Source: Nitrospiria bacterium (GTDB taxonomy: Bacteria; Nitrospirota; Nitrospiria; JACQBZ01). From it: a stretch of DNA of 6,691 nucleotides. The position numbers and the translations under genes were made by a program. The DNA is taken from contig CAKKOZ010000142.1 in NCBI GenBank assembly GCA_919901335.1, forward strand, positions 4,957-11,647, in the 5' to 3' direction. Positions 1 to 6,104 of this stretch are shown in pieces; the first letter of the stretch is position 1, and each line of letters begins with the position of its first letter. The notes under the pieces are model-generated. The model ran no database searches and was not told where the DNA came from. It saw only the letters and a program-made list of their open reading frames with translations.

Positions 1-55
1 ACGGCAAGCCCGACCTCGCGGTGGCAAATTCTGTCAGCAATACCGTCTCGATCCT
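1..55 (+). repeat. Direct repeat, copy 1 (within FG-GAP gene)
   Basis: Bases 1-55 are identical to 148-202, offset by 147 bp, which is exactly 49 codons. The copies diverge from base 56/203 onward. The repeat encodes the blade segment DGKPDLAVANSVSNTVSI. It may extend left of the window. Confidence 0.95.
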
Positions 56-215
56 CCTCGGCGCCGGCACCGGCTCGTTCGGGGCGGCCACCCACTTCGT
101 CGTGGGGACGAACCCGCAGTCCGTTGCGATCGGCGATTTCAACGCCGACGGCAAGCCCGACCTCGCGGTGGCAAATTCTGTCAGCAATACCGTCTCGATC
201 CTTCTCAATCAGTAA
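1..215 (+). CDS. FG-GAP/VCBS-repeat protein, C-terminal fragment
   Basis: This is the 3' end of a gene that begins left of the window. The reading frame is open from base 3 to the TAA at 213-215, and the GTG at 21 lies inside a repeat, so it is not a real start. The 70 visible residues hold about one and a half repeats of 49 residues. Each carries a DxNxDGxxD-type calcium-binding loop (DFNADGKPDLAV), followed by a beta-strand stretch ending in VSILL. This is the FG-GAP/VCBS pattern (Pfam FG-GAP_3 style), which builds beta-propeller blades in secreted or surface proteins. The protein stops two residues after the last blade strand (LLNQ), a common way for these proteins to end. Its substrate or partner cannot be judged from this fragment. 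Confidence 0.85.
   Translation, partial: GKPDLAVANSVSNTVSILLGAGTGSFGAATHFVVGTNPQSVAIGDFNADGKPDLAVANSVSNTVSILLNQ
148..202 (+). repeat. Direct repeat, copy 2 (within FG-GAP gene)
   Basis: Second copy of the 55-bp identical repeat. It lies in the final blade, just before the stop codon. Identity at third codon positions as well as in protein suggests recent duplication or gene conversion between repeat units. Confidence 0.95.
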
Positions 216-220
216 ACCAG

Positions 221-241
221 GGTTCGAGCGCCGGGCGAACC
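221..241 (+). terminator. Possible hairpin after the FG-GAP gene
   Basis: GGTTCG (221-226) and CGAACC (236-241) form a perfect 6-bp stem with a 9-nt loop, 5 bp after the stop codon. No T-run follows, so it is not a canonical intrinsic terminator. It may stabilise the 3' end of the transcript, or it may be chance. Confidence 0.25.
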
Positions 242-250
242 GAAATCTCC

Positions 251-279
251 TTGACAACTCCGCCGGCACCCAGTAGAAT
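251..279 (+). promoter_or_regulatory. Sigma70-type promoter for the outer-membrane protein gene
   Basis: A perfect -35 hexamer TTGACA (251-256) is followed by a 17-bp spacer and TAGAAT (274-279), which matches 5 of 6 bases of the -10 consensus. Transcription would begin near 286, giving a leader of about 40 nt before the ATG at 328. This is the strongest promoter match I found in the window, and its position between a gene end and a gene start supports it. Confidence 0.8.
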
Positions 280-316
280 CCGACCAGTTTTCCGCCGCGT
301 CGAGCGGTCGCCAATG

Positions 317-322
317 TGAGGA
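317..322 (+). promoter_or_regulatory. Ribosome binding site choosing the ATG at 328
   Basis: TGAGGA contains the Shine-Dalgarno core GAGG (318-321), 6 nt before ATG 328. This favours ATG 328 over the in-frame GTG at 316, which would overlap the site itself. A start-stop pair, ATGTGA (314-319), sits directly on it. Confidence 0.6.
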
Positions 323-327
323 TTTTA

Positions 328-1131
328 ATGACTGCGCGAGCATCTTTTTATGGACTGATTCTTCTTCTGGCCCTCCTTCCCTCCCGCCCGGCCCTGGCCC
401 TTCTTCCCTATCTGGCATCCGAAACGGCCGTTCCGGTCGAGCAGGGGAAGTCAAGGCTGGATGTGAGTTTATCGGATGAGCGCTGGCGGCGGACGCTTTC
501 CACCTTCGCACTGACAACGGAGCTGAGTTCCGGTCTGCTCAACAATCTTGATTTTTCCGTGGATGTTTCTTATCGCTTTCGAAAAGAGCGGCAGGATTCG
601 GATGAAGACGGGTTGGGGGATCTAAAACTCAAGGCCAAGGTCCGGTTCATCAAAGGTCGCGAAGCGAATCCCGTCTCGATCGCCGGCCAACTGACCGTGA
701 AATTCCCGAGCTGCAATGAAGATAAGCGGCTTTCCCATGAGTGCACCGGTGAGGCGGACGTGGGGGTCCGCGCCATTGCTTCCAAAGAGTTCTTTCCGAT
801 GATGGTTCATCTCAATCTCGGGTATATCTTCGTCGGCAACCCGCCCCCCGAAAATCTGGATGGCGTTCTGACCGACCGCAGTCTGGACGATGTTCTGTCC
901 TACAGCGTGGCGTTCGATTACCTGGTGGTTGCGGATTATTTCCACGTGGTGGGTGAATTGGCCGGTGAAACCAACCGGGATCCAAACGCGTCGGCCGATC
1001 CGTTGTCGGCCCTGGTAGGATTACTCCTTGATCTGGATCGGGGCAAGGTTTTGAGTCTGACGGGAAGCCACGCTCTGACGGGGCCCAGTCCCAATTACGG
1101 TGGGTCGATTGGCTTCCGGTATTTGTTTTAG
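328..1131 (+). CDS. Predicted outer-membrane beta-barrel protein, Phenol_MetA_deg-like
   Basis: The product has 267 residues. Residues 1-24 form a signal peptide: basic start, hydrophobic core LILLLALL, and cleavage likely after PALA (A24). The rest alternates in the manner of beta-strands and ends in FRYLF, with the C-terminal phenylalanine typical of barrels inserted by the BAM complex. Landmarks GDLKLKAKVRF (97-107), HLNLGYIFVG (161-170), VGELAGETN (208-216) and a final glycine-rich strand resemble the family Pfam calls Phenol_MetA_deg, often annotated 'transporter'; no substrate is proven for most members. The usual PTG-type loop is replaced by a segment with two cysteines (C129, C139) that could form a disulfide. 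It appears to be a single gene under its own promoter. Barrel identity is fairly firm; the family call is from recognition only and the substrate is unknown. Confidence 0.75.
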   Translation: MTARASFYGLILLLALLPSRPALALLPYLASETAVPVEQGKSRLDVSLSDERWRRTLSTFALTTELSSGLLNNLDFSVDVSYRFRKERQDSDEDGLGDLKLKAKVRFIKGREANPVSIAGQLTVKFPSCNEDKRLSHECTGEADVGVRAIASKEFFPMMVHLNLGYIFVGNPPPENLDGVLTDRSLDDVLSYSVAFDYLVVADYFHVVGELAGETNRDPNASADPLSALVGLLLDLDRGKVLSLTGSHALTGPSPNYGGSIGFRYLF

Positions 1132-2096
1132 ATCCATTTCTTCCAGCGGAAAAACCCCAGTATCACCAGGACCACGACGACCATCAGGCCGATCGCCATA
1201 GGGTATCCATACGGCCAGTGCAGTTCGGGAATGTGCGTAAAGTTCATTCCGTAGATGCCGGTGATCACGGTGAGCGGCATCATGACCACGGTGAACATCG
1301 TCAGGACCTTTAAAATCTCGTTGAGACGATTCGAAACCACGGAAAGATGCGCCTCCAGAAGGCCGGTCGTCAGGTCCTTGTAGGATTCGGCCAGATCCGA
1401 AATCCGGACCAGGTGGTCGTAGACGTCGCGGAAGTAGATGGCGGTCCGCTTGTTGATCACCGCGAACGGGTCGCGGCTCAACCGGTTGAGGATCTCCCGC
1501 TGGGGGCTGGTGACCCGCCGAAGGTGCATCCCGTCGCGTTTCAGGGAAAAGATCCGGTTTAAGATGTCCTTGTTGGGGTTGTGAACCACCTCGTGTTCAA
1601 GCTCGTTGACCACTTCATCAAAGTCGTCCAGGATCGGGAAGTAGTTGTCGACCGTCCCGTCCAGAATCTCGTGCAGAAGGAAATCCATCCCGCGGGACAT
1701 GGCCAGGGAATTTTTAAGGCAGCGTTCCTTCGTCCGGTTGATGCTACGGGACAGTTGCTGATGGTAGGTGACCAGGTACCGCTTGCCCAGGAAAAAGTTG
1801 AGCTCGACCGTCTTGAACGTCCCCGAAACATCCCCGCGGCGGGCCCCGTGGAGCACGAGAAAGAGATAATCGCCGAAATCATCCAACTTGGGGAGCTGGG
1901 ATTCGGCGATGCAGTCCTCGATCGCCAGGGGATGAAAATTGAAGAGCGAGGTGAGAATCTGGCTCTCTTCTTCCGTCGGCGATTCCAGATCCACCCAAAC
2001 CGATTCCGTTTCTTCCTTCAGCAGATCGGGCAGCGCACCGATATCGGTCGTTCTCCGAAGACCGTTTTCCTTTGAGAAGGTGAAAATCTCGATCAT
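1128..2096 (-). CDS. corA: CorA-type magnesium/cobalt transporter
   Basis: The product is a 322-residue inner-membrane divalent cation channel, which in this family is a homopentamer importing Mg2+ and sometimes Co2+ or Ni2+. The long, charged N-terminal cytosolic domain (1-~260) includes the acidic and helical stretches of the funnel. TM1 (about 264-282) ends in the signature YGMN (GMN 283-285), the selectivity-filter motif. The periplasmic loop IPELHWPYGY (289-298) corresponds to the family's MPEL loop. TM2 (about 299-316) is followed by a basic tail, RWKKWI. I chose ATG 2096 because MIEIF begins like known homologues. The open frame runs 35 codons further upstream, but that part is unlike CorA and covers a hairpin-rich leader. 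The Shine-Dalgarno site for 2096 is poor; a GGAGG-like run lies 21 nt away, too far to fit. Its stop overlaps that of the convergent barrel gene. Confidence 0.95.
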   Translation of the reverse strand: MIEIFTFSKENGLRRTTDIGALPDLLKEETESVWVDLESPTEEESQILTSLFNFHPLAIEDCIAESQLPKLDDFGDYLFLVLHGARRGDVSGTFKTVELNFFLGKRYLVTYHQQLSRSINRTKERCLKNSLAMSRGMDFLLHEILDGTVDNYFPILDDFDEVVNELEHEVVHNPNKDILNRIFSLKRDGMHLRRVTSPQREILNRLSRDPFAVINKRTAIYFRDVYDHLVRISDLAESYKDLTTGLLEAHLSVVSNRLNEILKVLTMFTVVMMPLTVITGIYGMNFTHIPELHWPYGYPMAIGLMVVVVLVILGFFRWKKWI

Positions 2097-2104
2097 CGTT
2101 TGTA

Positions 2105-2168
2105 GGGGCTCACGTCGCCCCCTCCACACATCGGCTGCAAACCGCCGAGTGCAGGCCGGCGAAGCCGG
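2105..2168 (-). other. Hairpin-rich leader between rpmB and corA
   Basis: Three short perfect inverted repeats lie in series: GGGGC/GCCCC (2105-2109 with 2117-2121, 7-nt loop), TCGGC/GCCGA (2131-2135 with 2144-2148) and CCGGC/GCCGG (2156-2160 with 2164-2168, 3-nt loop). On the corA strand the first stem ends 8 nt before the start codon and would cover the region where a ribosome binding site is expected. The outer bases (2101-2128) make a longer imperfect palindrome, TGTAGGGGC...GCCCCCTCCACA. I saw no convincing corA promoter and no T-tailed terminator in the 150 bp between rpmB and corA, so read-through from rpmB is possible. A regulatory role is inference. Confidence 0.3.
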
Positions 2169-2246
2169 ATGGAGCCTCCCCCTCTCGCTCGCCTTGCTCA
2201 CTGGGGGGATCCACGCGGCCGATCGCCGGATTGCCGAAATTAGGTT

Positions 2247-2438
2247 TCAGACGGCTTTCTTTACCCATCCGGACCGGATGCAACGGGTGCAGGTTTTGAT
2301 CCGCCGGGTCGTGTTGTCGACAATGGCTTTGACGGACTTCAGATTCGGATAAAAGGCACGTTTCGTTTTATTGTGGGCATGACTGACCCTCATGCCCATG
2401 GTCCGTCCCTTGCCGCAGATTTCACATACGTATGCCAC
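2247..2438 (-). CDS. rpmB: 50S ribosomal protein L28 (zinc-binding form)
   Basis: The product is a 63-residue structural protein of the large ribosomal subunit. It begins MAYVCEICGKG and carries the L28 core with SHAHNKTKRAFYPNL (residues 19-33) and a basic C-terminus. Two CxxC pairs (C5/C8 and C50/C53) make it the zinc-ribbon 'C+' form. Translation starts at GTG 2436-2438; AAGGAG lies 7 nt upstream, and conserved L28 sequence begins exactly here, so the open frame extending 47 codons further upstream is not coding. Length is normal for short bacterial L28. The gene is divergent from recG. No rpmG (L33), its frequent partner, is visible in the window. Confidence 0.96.
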   Translation of the reverse strand: MAYVCEICGKGRTMGMRVSHAHNKTKRAFYPNLKSVKAIVDNTTRRIKTCTRCIRSGWVKKAV

Positions 2439-2445
2439 GGAACCT

Positions 2446-2451
2446 CTCCTT
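2446..2451 (-). promoter_or_regulatory. Ribosome binding site of rpmB, supports the GTG start
   Basis: On the minus strand AAGGAG (part of AAGGAGAGG) sits 7 nt before the GTG start codon. This strong Shine-Dalgarno match fixes the non-ATG start of rpmB. Confidence 0.85.
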
Positions 2452-2464
2452 CTCTTCGTTAAAG

Positions 2465-2493
2465 TTGCAGAAACCGTGGTGCCATGGTACCAT
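2465..2493 (+). promoter_or_regulatory. Candidate mirrored promoter for recG
   Basis: On the plus strand TTGCAG (2465-2470, 3/6) is followed by a 17-bp spacer and TACCAT (2488-2493, 4/6), with TGn just before the -10. It is the exact mirror of the rpmB promoter about the centre of ATGGTACCAT (2484-2493). Transcription would start near 2500, downstream of the longest-ORF ATG of recG at 2484. The -35 is weak, so this rests largely on the symmetry and the TGn element. Confidence 0.35.
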
Positions 2494-2512
2494 ACCGTCC
2501 GTCGCGTGACAA
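2484..2512 (-). promoter_or_regulatory. Sigma70-type promoter for rpmB
   Basis: On the minus strand TTGTCA (2512-2507, 5/6 to consensus), a 17-bp spacer and TACCAT (2489-2484, 4/6) form a promoter with an extended -10 TGn element directly before the -10. Transcription would start near 2477, about 39 nt before the rpmB GTG. The -10 lies in the palindrome ATGGTACCAT, which it shares with a mirrored promoter on the other strand. Confidence 0.6.
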
Positions 2513-4721
2513 GGGATTTTCTGAAGAAAAGGAAGACGCACCTCAATGCGTCCCGCCAAAACCTTCGACCAGTGAACACTTGAACCAGACGCAGGGTCCA
2601 TATCCTGAGACGAGTTTATGGGATCGGCCGGTGCAGTACGTGAAGGGCGTGGGTCCCAAGCGGGCCGAATGGCTCGATCGGCTGGGGATTCGGACCCTGG
2701 AGGATCTTCTCTATTTTCTGCCCTGGCGGTATGAAGACCGAAGCCGTCTCAAGCCGGTGGCCCAGCTTGTGCCGGGGCAGGAGCTGACCGTCTGTGTCGT
2801 GGTTCAATCCACGCATCTAACGGTTACCTCGCGCCGCCGCTTTAAGATTTTTGAAATGCTGGCCGGGGATGAAAGCGGCTCGATCCGGGTAAAATGGTTC
2901 AATCAGCCGTATCTTCAGAAGGTGTTTCAAAACGGTCAGCGGTTGATGCTGACCGGAAAAGTAAAGGTGAACCGCTATCAAGGCCGCGGGCTGGAGATCG
3001 AGAACCCGGTTTATGAAATCCTGGACGATGAAGCCGCGACCGTGGGACTGCATACCGGCCGGATCGTTCCAGTCTACCACGAGACGCAAGGACTGACCAG
3101 CCGGCCGGTCCGGTCGCTGATCAAAGCCGTGCTGGAGGAATATGCCTCCCGGCTGCCGGAAATTCTTCCTTCTTCCTTCATCCAGTCTCATCAATTTCCT
3201 CCGCTATCGGAAGCCTTGGGCCGGGCCCATTTCCCATTGGAAGGGACATCGCTGGAATTGCTGAATGAGGGACGGAGCGAGGCCCATCGCCGTCTGGCGT
3301 TCGACGAACTCTTTCTTCTTCAACTCGGCCTGGGCCTGAAGCGGCGTCAGGCATCGGAGGAGTCCGAGGGCACGTCTTTTCAAGTCGACGGCCCGTATGT
3401 CCAGCGATTTCTCGCCGGGCTCCCGTATCAACTGACCGGCGCGCAGACGTCCGTGCTGGAGGAGATCAAGCGCGATATGGCCCGGCCGCATCCGATGAAC
3501 CGTCTCCTTCAGGGGGATGTCGGATGCGGGAAGACGGTTATTGCGCTGGCCGCGATGATGATCGCGGCCGACAACGGCTATCAGGCCGCCCTGATGGCTC
3601 CGACCGAGATCCTCGCGGAACAGCATTATCTGACCGTCAAGCAGTGGTTAAAGCCGTTCAATCTGCCGTGCATTCTCCTCACCAGCGGTCGGCCGAAACG
3701 GGAAACATCCCGTGCGTTGAAGACGATCGCCGCCGGCGAGCCGGCCTTTGTGATCGGAACCCATGCGCTGATCCAGGAGGAGGTCCGCTTCGGCCGCTTG
3801 GGGCTCGTGGTCGTGGATGAGCAGCACAAGTTCGGCGTGATGCAGCGCGCGCTGCTGCGAAAGAAAGGAGTCCGGCCGGATGTTCTGATTATGACCGCCA
3901 CACCGATCCCCCGGACGCTGGCCCTGGCCGTTCACGGCGATCTCGATCTTTCGGTGATTGATGAACTGCCGAAAGGCCGGGCCCCGATCGAGACCCGCCT
4001 CTTTTACGAATCAAAACGCGTTCACGCGTACGCGCTTCTGGCCGGACAGGCGGCGGAAGGACGGCAGGCCTATATCGTGTATCCCCTTATCGAAGAATCG
4101 GAGAAGACGGACCTGAAGGCCGCCGTGCAAATGGCGGACCATCTGCAGCGGGAAGTCTTCCCCTCCCTGAAGATCGGGCTGCTGCACGGCCGGATGCCGA
4201 TGGAGGAAAAGGAACAGGTCATGGAGGCTTTTAAAAATCGGGAGATTCAGATCCTGGTGGCCACGACCGTGATTGAGGTCGGGATTGATGTCCCCAACGC
4301 GACGGTGATGATCATCGAACATGCCGAGCGGTTCGGTCTGTCGCAGCTCCATCAGCTCCGCGGCCGGGTGGGCCGGGGAATCCATCGATCGTACTGTGTG
4401 CTGATGGCCGCCGCACCGGTTTCGGAGGAGGCCAAGTGGCGGCTGGGTACGATGGTCCGGAGCCACGATGGGTTCGTGATCGCCGAAGAAGATCTGGCGA
4501 TCCGGGGGCCGGGCGAATTTTTCGGAACGCGACAGTCCGGCCTGCCGGAGTTACGGGTTGCAAACATCCTTCGGGATGCGAAGCTGCTGGAGGAGGCGCG
4601 TGAAGAGGCCTGGACACTGCTTTCGAGCGACCCGCAGATGTCGAAGCCGGAGCATGCCGCTTTAAAGGCGGCGCTGGCGCGGAAATGGCGGGGACGGCTG
4701 GAACTGTTCACGGTCAGCTAA
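2484..4721 (+). CDS. recG: ATP-dependent DNA helicase RecG
   Basis: RecG is a monomeric double-stranded DNA translocase that regresses stalled replication forks and processes Holliday junctions, D-loops and R-loops. Numbering is from ATG 2484 (745 residues). Residues about 49-80 carry the RecG N-terminal YVKGVGPKRAEWL helix-hairpin segment, and about 95-180 the wedge OB-fold. The helicase core has Walker A GDVGCGKT (344-351), the MAPTEILAEQH motif, Walker B DEQH (445-448), TATP (471-474), IEVGIDVPNA, and motif VI QLRGRVGRG (624-632). The TRG translocation region follows with GPGEFFGTRQSG (675-686). The C-terminus is complete. The start is uncertain: residues 1-32 are not RecG-like, no Shine-Dalgarno precedes ATG 2484, and that ATG sits inside the rpmB promoter. 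TTG 2580 (713 residues) is a credible alternative, closer to the usual 680-700. It is likely the first gene of a four-gene run. Confidence 0.96.
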   Translation: MVPYRPSRDKGFSEEKEDAPQCVPPKPSTSEHLNQTQGPYPETSLWDRPVQYVKGVGPKRAEWLDRLGIRTLEDLLYFLPWRYEDRSRLKPVAQLVPGQELTVCVVVQSTHLTVTSRRRFKIFEMLAGDESGSIRVKWFNQPYLQKVFQNGQRLMLTGKVKVNRYQGRGLEIENPVYEILDDEAATVGLHTGRIVPVYHETQGLTSRPVRSLIKAVLEEYASRLPEILPSSFIQSHQFPPLSEALGRAHFPLEGTSLELLNEGRSEAHRRLAFDELFLLQLGLGLKRRQASEESEGTSFQVDGPYVQRFLAGLPYQLTGAQTSVLEEIKRDMARPHPMNRLLQGDVGCGKTVIALAAMMIAADNGYQAALMAPTEILAEQHYLTVKQWLKPFNLPCILLTSGRPKRETSRALKTIAAGEPAFVIGTHALIQEEVRFGRLGLVVVDEQHKFGVMQRALLRKKGVRPDVLIMTATPIPRTLALAVHGDLDLSVIDELPKGRAPIETRLFYESKRVHAYALLAGQAAEGRQAYIVYPLIEESEKTDLKAAVQMADHLQREVFPSLKIGLLHGRMPMEEKEQVMEAFKNREIQILVATTVIEVGIDVPNATVMIIEHAERFGLSQLHQLRGRVGRGIHRSYCVLMAAAPVSEEAKWRLGTMVRSHDGFVIAEEDLAIRGPGEFFGTRQSGLPELRVANILRDAKLLEEAREEAWTLLSSDPQMSKPEHAALKAALARKWRGRLELFTVS

Positions 4722-4784
4722 GAATTAAGAATAAGGGGTGCCCCGCCTTGATCTTTGGGCCCGCTTTGGATAGGATACGAAACC

Positions 4785-5117
4785 ATGCTGCAATGGTCCC
4801 GCATCAAAGAGGATCTCTACAACGGCATCGTGCTTCTGCAAAAGGGGATGCTGACGACGGCTGTTTATTCATCGCAGGAGGCGGACCGGCTGAAATTTCA
4901 ATATCGGCTCCAGGCGGCCGACCGTCAACTGGCCGAAGCGTACTGCGTATTTGGAAAGTATGGGCTGATGAAACTGGAGTCCGGCCACCCGGACTTTATG
5001 AAAGACAAGGAAGGGTTGCAACTGATCCAGGAAATCGACGCGAAACGCTCGGAGCGGGACATGCTGCTGGCGAAGCGGGAAGCCTTCGACCGGGAAGAAA
5101 AACAGGGCGAGCCGTGA
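4785..5117 (+). CDS. Hypothetical small helical protein between recG and ppx
   Basis: I do not recognise this 110-residue protein. It starts at ATG 4785, preceded by AGGA (4772-4775) at 9 nt; a TTG at 4755 in the same frame has no such site. The sequence is rich in Glu, Lys, Arg, Gln and Leu with very few helix breakers outside residues 67-70 (GHPD). It looks like two long amphipathic helices, about 5-62 and 70-105, that could form a coiled coil or helical hairpin. There is no signal peptide, no membrane segment and only one cysteine (C54), so it is probably cytosolic. It lies 63 bp after recG and 19 bp before ppx on the same strand, which suggests co-transcription. The clear Shine-Dalgarno site and protein-like composition argue that it is real. 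Function unknown. Confidence 0.75.
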   Translation: MLQWSRIKEDLYNGIVLLQKGMLTTAVYSSQEADRLKFQYRLQAADRQLAEAYCVFGKYGLMKLESGHPDFMKDKEGLQLIQEIDAKRSERDMLLAKREAFDREEKQGEP

Positions 5118-5136
5118 CCTTTAGAATCATGGTGCA

Positions 5137-6078
5137 ATGATCCTGGCCGGGATTGATATCGGTACGAATGCGTTGCGGTTGTTGATTGCCGAAATGCGTA
5201 AGAAGGGGAGTCGGGTCGAGTTCCGCCCGATCCATGAAGAACGTCGTATCACGCGGCTGGGGGAGGGACTGGTGAACAGCGGACGCTTGTCTCCGCCGGC
5301 GATTGCCCGAACCCTTCAGGCCTTAAAAGAGTTCCATGCCGTGGTGACGGAACATCCTGTTGACAAAGTGATTGCGGTTGCGACCAGCGCGGTCCGGGAG
5401 GCCGGCAACCGGCAGTTGTTTCTGGACCGGCTGAGAGAGGAGACCGGCCTGGAGGCGGAGGTGATTTTGGGAGAGGAAGAGGCCCGCCGAACCCTAAAGG
5501 GCGTTCGCTACGGGCTTCGGGCGGACGACCGGAACATCTTCGTGATGGACATCGGCGGCGGCAGCACCGAATGGATGGTCGTAACGGACGGCGAGATCCG
5601 AGGGATGAAGACCGTGGGAATCGGCGTCGTCAAATTGACCGACCGCGCCCTCGCCTCCGATCCATTGTCCGATGCGGATCAACATCGACTGATCCGCGGA
5701 ATCGAAGAGACGATCGGGCCGATTCTAAAATCGCTGGGTTCCTTCTCCGGACATCGCTTGATCGGAACGGCCGGAACCGTGACGACCCTGGCCGCGCTGG
5801 AGTTGGGGATGACGGTCTATGAGGCGTCGCGTGTTCAAAATACGAGCCTGGGTCTGGAGCAGATTGAAGCCTGGTACCGGACACTGGTCGGGATGAGTTT
5901 GAATGAACGGAGAGGGCTTGCGGGTCTTGAGAAAGGCCGCGAGGATCTGATCATCCCCGGCACGGCGCTGCTGATGACCGCGATGCGGCTGCTGGGCGCG
6001 CGCGAGGTGGTCGTCAGCGAGTATGGTTTAAAAGAAGGCATATTAATTGACTGGTTTGAGAAGAATGTCGCGAATTAA
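5137..6078 (+). CDS. ppx: Ppx/GppA family phosphatase (short, single-module form)
   Basis: This 313-residue member of the ASKHA fold family is predicted to be an exopolyphosphatase and/or guanosine pentaphosphate phosphohydrolase in the cytosol. Visible motifs are phosphate-1 AGIDIGTNALRLLIAE (4-19), VATSAVREAGN (81-91), GEEEAR (112-117, with the likely catalytic Glu), phosphate-2 VMDIGGGSTEW (136-146), the adenosine-type motif GTAGTVTTLAAL (210-221) and the C-terminal SEYGLKEGIL (294-303). It ends there and lacks the C-terminal HD-like domain of E. coli Ppx and GppA (about 500 residues), as do other short members of the family. ATG 5137 is the only possible start, since an in-frame TAG lies at 5122. 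Its Shine-Dalgarno site is poor, so it may depend on translation from the gene 19 bp upstream. Ppx and GppA activities cannot be told apart from sequence. Confidence 0.93.
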   Translation: MILAGIDIGTNALRLLIAEMRKKGSRVEFRPIHEERRITRLGEGLVNSGRLSPPAIARTLQALKEFHAVVTEHPVDKVIAVATSAVREAGNRQLFLDRLREETGLEAEVILGEEEARRTLKGVRYGLRADDRNIFVMDIGGGSTEWMVVTDGEIRGMKTVGIGVVKLTDRALASDPLSDADQHRLIRGIEETIGPILKSLGSFSGHRLIGTAGTVTTLAALELGMTVYEASRVQNTSLGLEQIEAWYRTLVGMSLNERRGLAGLEKGREDLIIPGTALLMTAMRLLGAREVVVSEYGLKEGILIDWFEKNVAN

Positions 6079-6104
6079 ATTCAATCTTAAAGAGGAGAAG
6101 GCGC

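Noticed and set aside
216..241. GGTTCGA, resembling the T-loop end of a tRNA gene or an attachment-site remnant
   Set aside because: The flanking bases cannot form a T-stem, and there is no acceptor, anticodon or CCA context; the match is explained by the GGTTCG/CGAACC inverted repeat.
314..319. ATGTGA start-stop mini-ORF just before the barrel gene
   Set aside because: It overlaps the Shine-Dalgarno site and has no ribosome binding site of its own; a single six-base occurrence is easily chance.
1581..2075. Long open frame (164 codons) antisense to corA
   Set aside because: It is a shadow of the corA reading frame in GC-rich DNA, with no ribosome binding site and no recognisable protein.
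2097..2201. 35-codon N-terminal extension of CorA in the same frame
   Set aside because: The encoded sequence is Arg/Ala/Pro-rich and unlike CorA, no good ribosome binding site precedes it, and homologous sequence begins at MIEIF.
2266..2280. CATCCGG-A-CCGGATG, a 15-nt near-palindrome that could be an operator or terminator
   Set aside because: It lies inside conserved L28 codons and has no T-run; coding constraint explains it.
2439..2579. 47-codon upstream extension of L28
   Set aside because: It crosses the rpmB Shine-Dalgarno site and promoter, and the L28 fold starts at the GTG.
4732..4770. GGGGTGCCCC and GGGCCC inverted repeats after recG as a terminator
   Set aside because: The loop is only 2 nt or absent and no T-tract follows; the next gene starts close by, which fits read-through.
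4685..5140. 151-codon plus-strand frame overlapping the end of recG, the small gene and the start of ppx
   Set aside because: It overlaps three better-supported genes, has Gly/Arg/Pro-rich composition typical of an off-frame translation, and lacks a ribosome binding site.
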